64,000 nucleotides of DNA from Chryseobacterium rhizoplanae (GTDB lineage: Bacteria; Bacteroidota; Bacteroidia; Flavobacteriales; Weeksellaceae): assembly GCF_900182655.1 (NCBI RefSeq), contig NZ_FXTC01000006.1, positions 279,364-343,363 of the forward strand, given 5' to 3'. Under the pieces are notes generated by a model. It saw nothing but the letters and a program-made list of their open reading frames with translations, was not told the DNA's origin and searched no databases. Positions 45,187 to 53,442 of the stretch are shown here, piece by piece (the stretch's first letter is position 1; each line of letters opens with the position of its first letter). The position numbers and the translations under genes are program-made.

Positions 45187-45885
45187 ATGAGCAATATATT
45201 TTCTGACAATCAGCAAATAGGTCTGGTATCTTCTTTCTCAGAACTTGTCAATACCAATTTTCAAGGAGCAATGAATGCAATTTGCTGGTATCGGAATTTA
45301 GCTGGGAATTTTAAAGAAATCATTTCTCAACTTCAGTTGAAAGACGATATCACTGTAGTTTCCGCTCAAGATCTTTTAGCATTGCAATTATCAGAAGAAG
45401 GAGATAAGGCAAGAAAAATAATCTTAAATGATTTACAGTTATTAACTGACTTTGGAGCATCTCCGGTTCTTAATTTGCTTAAATGTTATGAAAGGGATGA
45501 CGAATTTGATTTCATTTCAACAGATGTATATTCATATCATGTAGACCGTTCACCTATCGGAACAGATACTTTTTTATGTACCTATCATGGAACTGCAAGT
45601 GATATCATTCCCAATGACCAGGTGGAACAGAAAATTTTGATTCCTGAGATCAGGGAACAGCTCAAAAAACTGCATGATGGTCCGGAAGAAGAATTTGAAG
45701 ACTTCCTCAAAGAATATTTCTTTGATCTTCACTATCAGCCTAAACCCAATGCAGAACCCGTGAATCTAGGAGTAGGCCATCTATGGAGAATTGCTGTAGA
45801 TCATCCGGAGCAGCAGGCGTTGCCATGTGTTCATAGAGCTCCCATAGAAAACGATGGTGAATATCGGTTGCTGTTGATTTGCTGA
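45187..45885 (+). CDS. DUF1826-like protein
   Basis: This 232-residue soluble protein has no signal peptide. Its centre contains DVYSYHVDRSPIGTDTFLCTYHGTASDIIPND and its end GHLWRIAVDHPEQQALPCVHRAPI. This fits the DUF1826 pattern of an H-x-D near the centre and a late conserved His-Arg, which suggests, but does not prove, a metal-binding (cupin-like) fold. No function is known for the family. It stands alone, divergent from the AraC regulator. The DUF assignment is from memory of the pattern and is only moderately certain. Confidence 0.6.
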   Translation: MSNIFSDNQQIGLVSSFSELVNTNFQGAMNAICWYRNLAGNFKEIISQLQLKDDITVVSAQDLLALQLSEEGDKARKIILNDLQLLTDFGASPVLNLLKCYERDDEFDFISTDVYSYHVDRSPIGTDTFLCTYHGTASDIIPNDQVEQKILIPEIREQLKKLHDGPEEEFEDFLKEYFFDLHYQPKPNAEPVNLGVGHLWRIAVDHPEQQALPCVHRAPIENDGEYRLLLIC

Positions 45886-46097
45886 TAAATTACATTCTGA
45901 AACAGTAAGCAGGATGCTTTTACTCCGGTGGATAAATAATCTTCCAATGATCATTTGGATAAAGAACTTGAAAATGAAAATAAAGTTTTGTAAACCAAAA
46001 AAATACGAAAGTAAATGACAATTACGGTCGGAGAAACGGACCTCTGAAGGCCGATGTTTACAGACTTTTTCCTAATTTGCAGCCGTAAAATAAATTT

Positions 46098-46682
46098 ATG
46101 TTTCAAAATATCATTAAAAACATTTCGCGGTTCGTGAGCTTAACCCCTGAAGAGGAAAAAATTTATGAGGATTTGCTGACACTTCAGAAGTTTCCAAAGA
46201 AAACACATCTTTTGCGTGAAGGAGAAATTTGCCAGTTCGAGGGTTTTATCAAAGAGGGTTGTGTGCGAACTTATTATCTTGATGAAAACGGTTTTGAAGT
46301 AACGCTTCTGTTCGCCGTTGAAGATTGGTGGATTACCGATATTGATTCGTTTAACAATAAAACGCCATCAAAGATTTTTATCGAAACTTTGGAAGATACC
46401 GAAATTTATATGCTGAATCCGGAAACGAAGGAAGAGCTATTACAAAAAATTCCAAAGTTTGAAAGAGCCTTTAGGCTGATGATGCAGCGGTATGTGGTGA
46501 CACTTCAAAACCGCTTGGTTAATACTATTTCTCAGCCTGCGACAGACCGTTATCTGGAATTTATCAGAGTTTATCCAACGATTCCGCAGCGTGTGGCGCA
46601 GTATTATATTGCATCGTATCTTGGCGTTTCAAAAGAGTTTGTAAGTACCATCAGGAAACGTTTAGCGAATAAACAGAAATAA
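46098..46682 (+). CDS. Crp/Fnr family transcriptional regulator
   Basis: This 194-residue protein has an N-terminal cyclic-nucleotide-binding-like barrel (LREGEICQFEGFIKEGCVRTYYLDENGFEVTLLFA, WWITDIDSFNNKTPSKIFIETLEDTEIYML). The C-terminus is a winged helix ending QYYIASYLGVSKEFVSTIRKRLANK. The length is typical of the Bacteroidota Crp/Fnr group that lacks cysteine Fe-S ligands. The ligand and targets are unknown. A terminator follows, and the RidA gene downstream appears to have its own promoter. Confidence 0.9.
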   Translation: MFQNIIKNISRFVSLTPEEEKIYEDLLTLQKFPKKTHLLREGEICQFEGFIKEGCVRTYYLDENGFEVTLLFAVEDWWITDIDSFNNKTPSKIFIETLEDTEIYMLNPETKEELLQKIPKFERAFRLMMQRYVVTLQNRLVNTISQPATDRYLEFIRVYPTIPQRVAQYYIASYLGVSKEFVSTIRKRLANKQK

Positions 46683-46704
46683 ATCAATACATTTAAAATT
46701 ATAG

Positions 46705-46736
46705 ATGTCGGGTATGAAAATATCCGGCATTTTTTT
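46705..46736 (+). terminator. Intrinsic terminator after the Crp/Fnr gene
   Basis: An 11-bp stem (atgtcgggtat, gaaa loop, atatccggcat, two G-T pairs) is followed by six T, about 20 bp after the stop codon. Confidence 0.85.
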
Positions 46737-46788
46737 GTCGTAAGTGTTTTTATTAAACCAGTTAAATTTCTAAGATTTCTTTCTGTTC

Positions 46789-46796
46789 TACATTTG
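46789..46796 (+). promoter_or_regulatory. Candidate -7 promoter box (TACATTTG) for the RidA gene
   Basis: It matches TAnnTTTG exactly, 25 bp upstream of the RidA ATG and after the preceding terminator. No convincing -33 TTTG was found. Confidence 0.45.
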
Positions 46797-46821
46797 CCTT
46801 ATTAATTTAAAATATAAAAAA

Positions 46822-47214
46822 ATGTCACAGGAAAATAAAACAGCAGAAGGCTTTGGAATGCCTTGGGAAGATATCTACGGATACGCACAAGCGGTAAAAA
46901 AAGGGAATACAGTATGGATCTCCGGTCAATTGGGTCACAATGAAAAAGGCGAATTGGCAGAAGGGATGGAAGCGCAGATGAAGCACACCTATGCGAATAT
47001 CAAAGAACTATTGTCAAGATATGATATGACAATGGAAAATGTAGTAGAAGAAGTGATTTATGCAATGGATATGGCGGCTGCTTTTGAGGTAAGGAAAAAT
47101 TTCAAAACAGAATTTTACAATAATCCTAAAACTGTAGCCAGTACAATGGTGGGAGTAAGCGGACTCGCATTGCCAGGACAGCTTGTCGAAATTAAAATTA
47201 TTGCAACAGCATAA
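46822..47214 (+). CDS. RidA family protein (imine/enamine deaminase-like)
   Basis: This 130-residue cytosolic protein of the RidA/YjgF/Rid family hydrolyses reactive enamine/imine intermediates in characterised members. Family marks are WEDIYGYAQAVKKGNTVWISGQLGHNEKGE, QMKHTYANIKELLSRYDMTMENVVEEVIYAMD and the C-terminal STMVGVSGLALPGQLVEIKIIA. The catalytic Arg of archetypal RidA, normally just before the last strand, is not obvious here (position occupied by GVSGLALPG), so it may belong to an Rid1-7 subgroup without that activity. It is monocistronic, with its own candidate promoter. Confidence 0.85.
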   Translation: MSQENKTAEGFGMPWEDIYGYAQAVKKGNTVWISGQLGHNEKGELAEGMEAQMKHTYANIKELLSRYDMTMENVVEEVIYAMDMAAAFEVRKNFKTEFYNNPKTVASTMVGVSGLALPGQLVEIKIIATA

Positions 47215-47434
47215 ATTTACCATTGAATTTTCCAAAAATCATTGATTAAGGGAGTTCAATGCATTTAAAATATTAGGCTTAGATCATGAAATCTAAGTAT
47301 GTACTCATTGTAAATTTAGACGGTGTAACATCTGCTCTAATATTTAGATGGGCATTAGCAAATTAAAATCTGAATTGCTGGAAAATGATTTTGTTGGAAA
47401 CAAGACTTTACTGAATAATATCCTTTATCATAAA

Positions 47435-47452
47435 AGCGCACCAAGGTGCGCT
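47435..47452 (-). terminator. Intrinsic terminator of the 47,486-48,355 gene
   Basis: An 8-bp GC-rich stem (agcgcacc / ggtgcgct) is followed on the minus strand by TTTTA. It lies 34 bp past the stop of the T9SS gene. Confidence 0.8.
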
Positions 47453-47485
47453 CTTTCATCAATATTAGTTTTTACCGGTATGTAT

Positions 47486-48355
47486 TTATTTTTTTATCAA
47501 CTGTAGTGATCCCGCTTTTCCGTTACTGGAGTGCCAGTTGACATAGTAGGTTCCTGAAACGGTATTTTGAATATCTATTGGCATTTTATTGAGTCCGGAA
47601 GCAATATCTGTCTTATATCCGTATACTGTTTTGCCAGCTATATCAGTAACCATGACAGTAATCGTCTCGTTTCCTGAAGCATTATATTCAAGCTCAGAAA
47701 ATCCACTGCTCGGGTTAGGATAGAGTTTAGCTTTATTCTGCTCGGTTGTTTTCGATGTACTAGAGGTTGGAATCACAGGAGGGCAAGGCTGACATATATG
47801 GCATAAAAATTTGGTACATTGAAGAAGATATTCTGTAGAAGCGGTACGGGTAAGAGTTACTCCATAGCTATAGCTGTTAGTGGGGCCAATATCATAGAAT
47901 AGCCCACGATCCATCTCAGGTGACCAGCATCCGGGAATAATAGTTGTAGAACCTCCAATTGCCGTAGGAATCGGATAATACCTGCTTGTCAGTCCTGGGT
48001 AGGGAAAATAAACTTTAAAAGTATGTACTATTGGTGGCTGCCCAACAGGAGTAAAAATGTATGGAAGTGTATAATTTCGGTTACTTATCTGCCCTTCAGG
48101 GAAGCTTCGAGTTTCGCTTATAGAACCTGTCTTAAACTCCAATGATACTGAAGAAGGAACATTTCCTGGAGTATTGGATGATAGGAATGAATCTTCTCTC
48201 TTTACATTTACTTTTGTACCGGAAGGATCAACGGGAACAAACTGCGCACTTAAAACTGTACTGCAAAATACAGCAGATGCAAGAAGAAAACCTGCTGTTC
48301 TTGCTCTTAAAAATGATTCTGATGATCTAAAGATCTCTGTTAAAATTTTTTTCAT
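47486..48355 (-). CDS. Secreted T9SS type A sorting-domain protein
   Basis: This 289-residue protein has a long signal peptide (RTAGFLLASAVFCSTVLSAQ) and a middle domain I do not recognise (residues about 40-190). A short Cys/Pro-rich stretch (LLQCTKFLCHICQPCPP) links to a T9SS type A sorting domain (AKLYPNPSSGFSELEY, VTDIAGKTVYGYKT, GTYYVNWHSSN, LQLIKK). The cysteine cluster could form disulfides or bind metal. It is divergent from the LytS-like kinase across 226 bp that contains a short inverted repeat. Confidence 0.82.
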   Translation of the reverse strand: MKKILTEIFRSSESFLRARTAGFLLASAVFCSTVLSAQFVPVDPSGTKVNVKREDSFLSSNTPGNVPSSVSLEFKTGSISETRSFPEGQISNRNYTLPYIFTPVGQPPIVHTFKVYFPYPGLTSRYYPIPTAIGGSTTIIPGCWSPEMDRGLFYDIGPTNSYSYGVTLTRTASTEYLLQCTKFLCHICQPCPPVIPTSSTSKTTEQNKAKLYPNPSSGFSELEYNASGNETITVMVTDIAGKTVYGYKTDIASGLNKMPIDIQNTVSGTYYVNWHSSNGKAGSLQLIKK

Positions 48356-48486
48356 AAGCTAATATTTTTGTGATGGCGTTCTTTTACTATCACGGGACGC
48401 CGTTACCGATAAGCAGACACAAGTTGTCTCTTTTTTCAGGAAAAAAAAAGAACGAATGAGCAAGTGAGCAGGAAAAAAGCCTATGT

Positions 48487-48502
48487 GAGTATCCCGATAC
48501 TC
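48487..48502. promoter_or_regulatory. Inverted repeat gagtat-cccg-atactc between divergent genes
   Basis: Perfect 6-bp arms flank a 4-nt centre, between the divergent T9SS cargo and LytS-like genes. It could be an operator or an mRNA hairpin; nothing links it to a specific regulator. Confidence 0.35.
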
Positions 48503-48581
48503 TAAAAGAGCAAAAAAGCTGTAAATAAGACTTTTGAAGCATTTCTCATTCTGGGGAATTTTCTATATTAGCCTGAAAACT

Positions 48582-51461
48582 ATGTATCATTACCGCTTCA
48601 TATTATTTCTTTTGCTTCAAACTCTGCTAATGCATGGTCAGCAGCCACAGCTCTGGCATTACAGCCTAAGTGACGGACTGCCCAGTAATACAGTTTATTC
48701 TGTATATCAGGACAGCAAAGGATTTATGTGGTTCTGTACCAGTTGGGGAATTTCAAGATTTGACGGGCATCATTTTGAGACAATTACCAGTAATCATGGG
48801 CTTCCTGATAATGAAACATTTCAGGCATGGGAAGATTCCTGGCAGCGATTATGGGTAAGTACCTATAACGGCAGCCCTACTTACATCTATAACGGGAAAG
48901 TATATTCTGTACATAATGATAATCTTTGCCATCTTATGGAGAAAAAAAAGATCGGCTTTTATGATATTGCTCCAAGATGGGATCTTTATTCTGACCGGCA
49001 TAAAAAATATGTAATAGGAAAAGAAAGCATTTCTAATCCAAAAGACAGCACAGCACAATCTTCCCACATGCATTTCTCTGATCAGGGCAGTGATTATTAC
49101 ATTTCCTTAAAGAAGATTATAAAGAAAAATTACCCGGGATCAACAACGGTTTATACATTTAAAGAAAAAGCGGTAAGACCCTGTTTCTATTTGAATGGCC
49201 ATCTTTATGTAAGATATATCAATTTTATATATGATATTATATTTAAAGAAGGCCAGCCTGTGATCAAAAAAATTAAGGTACCCGGCAATATTCTGGATCT
49301 TACGGTAGGCAAAAATGGTAAAATATGGTGTTGTACCATAAGCGGGATTCTGGAATATGATCCTGAAGGGACTGCAGATCAAATACCACATTATGTTGCG
49401 ATGAAGGGGATTGTAAGCTATAGCTGTTTTATAGATAAACAAAATAATAGTTGGTATGCTACCAATGAAGGTGTATACATGCAGCCTGCCAATAAAACAC
49501 TGGTATATACTACGGATGACGGGCTTACAGATAATAATGTTTTAACTGTAAAATATTTACCGGGAGGAAAGCTCGTAGCAGGCTACAGTAACAGTGAAGT
49601 TATGATCAGAGAAAAGAATCGGTTCAAACCATTATATACGCTGGGCGACGGACAATGGAACAGACTAAAATATATTTTATCTATTGATAATGATACTTTT
49701 TTTGCAGGAACAGACAGAGGATTATTCAAATGCAGTATGGCCGGAAATGGAAACACAAAGCTTCTGGAATTTTCCCAAAAATCGGCATCTATCAAAAATA
49801 ATATTGTTCTGTTAAGTCAAACCAGTACAGAAAAGGAAAATCATCTTATCTATGATCTCAGAAAAGGAACGTTCAGCCAACTCCCTGAATTGAGTACTTC
49901 CATTGCAGCTCCTGCAACGGCAATTGATGCAACGGGAGTCTACTGGCTTGGTACAATACAGGGATTATTTTATTTTAATGCTACTTTAAAAAAATTCATT
50001 CAGGACGCTTCTCTAGGTAAAAATCGTATCACCTCACTTAATTTTCTAAAAGGCAGACTAGTCATCAGTACTCACTCTGATGGTGTTTTTATCCGTGATG
50101 GGCAAAGAATCATTAAACTTAATAAAACCAATGGCTTAATTAGTAATATTTGTGAGAAAGCTTATGTGGACGAGAAAGAAAGATTATGGATAAATACAGA
50201 TAAAGGATTGTCCAGAATAAGCTTTGATGATGATATGCATCCTTCTATTTATCATTTCTCAGCTGTTGACGGTGTGCCCAGTCATATGATTAACAATATT
50301 ACATTCGGTGAAGGAAAAGCTTTTTTGGCAACCTCAAAAGGAATTATTGTCATAGATCAGGATCAGGTCAGCAAAAACCAACCTTACAAAGTGTATTTTC
50401 TAAAGGCTTCTTTTAAAGACAGCACCGTTTATTATCCGCAGAAAATAAGTTTGAATTATAATCAGAACAATGCTCAGATCAACTATACAGCTATTTCTTA
50501 TCTGGATCAAAAAGATATTAAGTATAAGTATCTTTTGTCCGGAGCAGAAAATGATACGGTAATTACAGAAGAAAGCACTTTAAATCTGGGAGCTTTGAAA
50601 CCTGGTAATTATCTTCTCAATGTATGGGCATCCGGAAAAAATAACAGTTGGAATAAAACACCTGCCGTGCTGGCCATTGTTGTGAAACCTCCTTTCTGGG
50701 AAGAGCTTTGGTTTATGGGGGGAATGTTTCTTTTATTGCTTGTTTTTATCACTATTATATACAGGCATCGCATCAATATTATCCGTAAAAAAGAAGCAGA
50801 GAAAACAGAAAGAAAAAAAATGATAGCAGAGTTGGAAATGCAGGCTCTCCGTGCCCAGATCAACCCTCATTTCATCTTTAATGTTCTTAATGCTATTCAG
50901 AATTATTACGGCAAAGAAGATGAACTGAATGCCAATTATTATATGGCCGCCTTTTCAGACCTGATACGAAAAACCCTCACACATTCCAAGAAGCATTGGA
51001 ATACAATTGATAAAGAAATGTCTATGCTGAAAACTTATATCGAGCTGGAACAGATGCGTTTCAAAAATCATTTCGGTTATGAGATTTTTGTAGAGCCGGG
51101 ACTGGAGCAAATAAAAATCCCGACTATGCTTCTTCAAACTTACACTGAAAATTCTATCAGCCATGGATTAAGGTATCTGAAAACAGGAGGAATTCTCAGA
51201 ATATCCTGCAGCCGCAGCACAGACTCCATCATATGTATTGTGGAGGACAATGGTGTAGGATTTGAAAAAGCCCGTGAGTTTGACAGCAGACCGAATGATT
51301 ATAAGTCTATGGGCCTTAAAATTACCGCCGGCAGAATCTCAGCCATCAATGAATTGTATGGGACGTCTATTTCTACCGAGATTACTCATAAAAAAAGTAT
51401 AAATCCGGATTTACAGGGAACTATTGTCAGAATAACCATAAAAAATACCCCTTTCCTATGA
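48582..51461 (+). CDS. LytS-type sensor histidine kinase with Reg_prop propeller
   Basis: This protein has 959 residues from ATG 48,582, which opens the signal peptide MYHYRFILFLLLQTLLMHGQ; an ATG at 48,534 would add 16 residues. The periplasmic part consists of two-component propeller repeats (YSLSDGLPSNTVYSVYQDSKGFMWFCT, YTTDDGLTDNNVLTVKYLPGG) and a Y_Y_Y domain. A membrane helix follows (LWFMGGMFLLLLVFITIIY). The cytoplasmic kinase belongs to the LytS/YpdA type (QINPHFIFNVLNAIQNYY, phospho-acceptor His encoded at 50,868-50,870; CIVEDNGVGFE in the ATPase part). The stop overlaps the response-regulator start by 4 nt, so they form a two-component pair. The ligand is unknown; propellers in gut Bacteroidota often sense glycans. 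Confidence 0.9.
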   Translation: MYHYRFILFLLLQTLLMHGQQPQLWHYSLSDGLPSNTVYSVYQDSKGFMWFCTSWGISRFDGHHFETITSNHGLPDNETFQAWEDSWQRLWVSTYNGSPTYIYNGKVYSVHNDNLCHLMEKKKIGFYDIAPRWDLYSDRHKKYVIGKESISNPKDSTAQSSHMHFSDQGSDYYISLKKIIKKNYPGSTTVYTFKEKAVRPCFYLNGHLYVRYINFIYDIIFKEGQPVIKKIKVPGNILDLTVGKNGKIWCCTISGILEYDPEGTADQIPHYVAMKGIVSYSCFIDKQNNSWYATNEGVYMQPANKTLVYTTDDGLTDNNVLTVKYLPGGKLVAGYSNSEVMIREKNRFKPLYTLGDGQWNRLKYILSIDNDTFFAGTDRGLFKCSMAGNGNTKLLEFSQKSASIKNNIVLLSQTSTEKENHLIYDLRKGTFSQLPELSTSIAAPATAIDATGVYWLGTIQGLFYFNATLKKFIQDASLGKNRITSLNFLKGRLVISTHSDGVFIRDGQRIIKLNKTNGLISNICEKAYVDEKERLWINTDKGLSRISFDDDMHPSIYHFSAVDGVPSHMINNITFGEGKAFLATSKGIIVIDQDQVSKNQPYKVYFLKASFKDSTVYYPQKISLNYNQNNAQINYTAISYLDQKDIKYKYLLSGAENDTVITEESTLNLGALKPGNYLLNVWASGKNNSWNKTPAVLAIVVKPPFWEELWFMGGMFLLLLVFITIIYRHRINIIRKKEAEKTERKKMIAELEMQALRAQINPHFIFNVLNAIQNYYGKEDELNANYYMAAFSDLIRKTLTHSKKHWNTIDKEMSMLKTYIELEQMRFKNHFGYEIFVEPGLEQIKIPTMLLQTYTENSISHGLRYLKTGGILRISCSRSTDSIICIVEDNGVGFEKAREFDSRPNDYKSMGLKITAGRISAINELYGTSISTEITHKKSINPDLQGTIVRITIKNTPFL

Positions 51462-52213
51462 GCAGAATAAAATCTATTGTTGTGGATGACGAACAGGAGT
51501 CTCGTGAAACTCTTCTTCGCTTTTTATCCAAATATTGTCCGGATGTTGAAATTGTCGGGCAGGCTGATTCTGTAAATGAAGCTGTAGAAGTTATCAGAGG
51601 GATATCTCCGGAACTGGTATTTCTAGACGTAAATATGCCCATCGAGAATGGTTTTAAACTATTTGAAAAGATATCTGATATTAATTTTTACACAGTATTT
51701 GTTACAGCCTATGATCAGTATGCCGTAGAGGCATTCAAACATCACGCAGTGGATTATCTTCTCAAGCCCATTGTCATCCATGAGTTAATGATCACTGTAA
51801 ACAGAGTTTCCAAACTTTTGGAAGACAAAAATAAAATACAGCAGTTATCAGCTTTGCTTCAGTATATTAAAACTCCGGTTGAACAGACTAAAATTGCCCT
51901 TCCTACCCTAGAAGGTCTTATATATGTTCATACCATGGATATTGTACGTCTTCAGGCTGATGACAATTATACTTCTCTCTATTTCAAAGGAGGAAAGAAA
52001 ATGTTGGTTTCCCATACCCTTGCCTATTTTGAAGATGCATTGAAGGAGCAAGGTTTTGTGCGCATTCATCACCAGCACTTAATCAACCTTCAGCATGTTG
52101 AAAAATACATCCGTGGCCGTGGCGGCTATATCATCATGAGTGACGACACTTCTTTACAGGTCTCTCAGAGAAAAAAAGATGAATTTCTCCGAATAATAAA
52201 AAAGATAAAATAG
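51458..52213 (+). CDS. LytTR family response regulator
   Basis: This 251-residue protein has a receiver domain (about 4-120; VVDDEQES, phospho-acceptor D57 in LVFLDVNMP, T84 in FVTAYDQYA, K103 in DYLLKP). A LytTR DNA-binding domain follows (about 150-250; EGLIYVHTMDIVRLQADDNYTSLYF, GFVRIHHQHLINLQHVEKY). It is translationally coupled to the upstream kinase. The next gene, a terpene-synthase-like protein, starts 11 nt downstream and is probably in the same transcript. Confidence 0.92.
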   Translation: MSRIKSIVVDDEQESRETLLRFLSKYCPDVEIVGQADSVNEAVEVIRGISPELVFLDVNMPIENGFKLFEKISDINFYTVFVTAYDQYAVEAFKHHAVDYLLKPIVIHELMITVNRVSKLLEDKNKIQQLSALLQYIKTPVEQTKIALPTLEGLIYVHTMDIVRLQADDNYTSLYFKGGKKMLVSHTLAYFEDALKEQGFVRIHHQHLINLQHVEKYIRGRGGYIIMSDDTSLQVSQRKKDEFLRIIKKIK

Positions 52214-52224
52214 AAATTTATTAA

Positions 52225-53172
52225 ATGAATATACCATTATTTGAATCAAATCTTCCAACTAAGGTACATCCGGAACTAGATGTGCTGGTAGAGGATATGA
52301 AAGCCTTTATTAAGACCCCGGCTTTCAATGTAATGAATGAAAACACTGCGTTGTATGGTGACTATATTGCAGTGGGAGCCCAATATACAGCCTACATTTT
52401 TCCTTTTGGGCGTATAGAAAAGCTTAAATCTATCAGTAGGTATTACAGCATGTGGGCTTTAATAGATGATCAATTCTTTGACAATTCCGTAGACATGGAC
52501 CACATTGTTAAGACCATTGAAGGGTTTAAAACAGCATTGAATGATCACCCGGATGTTGATAAGTTATTTTACCCAATTGTGAATTTTTGTTCAGAAAATG
52601 GCTGGACAAAGGATGCAAAAGATATTTTCAAAATTGAATCTGTGAAATATCTGGATAATGTTCTGATGCAGCGTACTATTGAAGTGCAAAAGTTGGAGCC
52701 TTCTCTTGAAGAATATCTTGATTGCAGGGCTTATGATGTTGCGATGCCCGTAATGTTTTCTTTATTGTGGTATCTTCATGATGATCTGCTTGCGTCATCA
52801 TATTATAGTAATTCATTTGAAAAAGCTTTTAAAATATCAGGTTATACAATAGGCTTACTTCTTGATTTGTACTCCTATAAGGCTAAAAAGAAGGAAATTA
52901 AAGATTACGCTCATGCGGTAAAAATTATTCAAAGAATTGAAAATTGTGATGAGCAGATAGCGATCGATAGAGTTGTCTCTTTATTCTACCAATACTCAGC
53001 TGATTTGGAAGAGGAGTTCGACCGGTTGGAAGTACAGTATCCTGTTGAAGTTCGTTATTTTAGGTATATTCAATCTGGTTCCATCAGATATTGTAATGAA
53101 AATAGGAAAATCCGCTACTTGAAAGAATCTGAGACAGATGAAAATTTATCTAAAGGGCGGCCAATACTTTAA
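52225..53172 (+). CDS. Terpene synthase family protein with degenerate NSE motif
   Basis: This 315-residue class I terpene-synthase-like protein has an Asp-rich motif WALIDDQFFD (D81-D82...D86), a candidate diphosphate-sensor Arg (YLDCRAYD, R168) and a C-terminal RY (SGSIRY, 288-289). The second metal motif, normally NDxxSxxxE, reads LDLYSYKAK at 213-221: the first Asn is Leu and the final Glu is Lys. The Mg2+ site is therefore incomplete, and the protein may be inactive, use another ligand (E224 is near) or have changed function. The length fits a bacterial mono- or sesquiterpene synthase. It is 11 nt downstream of the response regulator. No prenyl transferase or P450 lies nearby. Confidence 0.75.
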   Translation: MNIPLFESNLPTKVHPELDVLVEDMKAFIKTPAFNVMNENTALYGDYIAVGAQYTAYIFPFGRIEKLKSISRYYSMWALIDDQFFDNSVDMDHIVKTIEGFKTALNDHPDVDKLFYPIVNFCSENGWTKDAKDIFKIESVKYLDNVLMQRTIEVQKLEPSLEEYLDCRAYDVAMPVMFSLLWYLHDDLLASSYYSNSFEKAFKISGYTIGLLLDLYSYKAKKKEIKDYAHAVKIIQRIENCDEQIAIDRVVSLFYQYSADLEEEFDRLEVQYPVEVRYFRYIQSGSIRYCNENRKIRYLKESETDENLSKGRPIL

Positions 53173-53442
53173 TTACAGACTGAAAAGTTGACAGGAGTTT
53201 CATGTTTTTTAATTAAAATCTTCCAAAATAATGGTTTACTGAAATGGCAGAAACGAGAAGGTGGCAATTGTAAACCCTCAATAATATAACAGACACTACT
53301 TTTGCGATTACAGAGAAATTGAAACAGAATTAATATTGATGAAGTATGAATATAGAAAGTTACCATTTCTATGAGGTAAATTTCTGTAAAAGAGTAAAGT
53401 TTTTAAGAATTTAATATATATTTAAGTATCTAAAATTTCCAT

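Noticed and set aside
47286..47366. 26-codon frame (MKSKYVLIVNLDG...) between RidA and the T9SS gene
   Set aside because: Short, no recognisable family or start signal; could be a peptide but unsupported.
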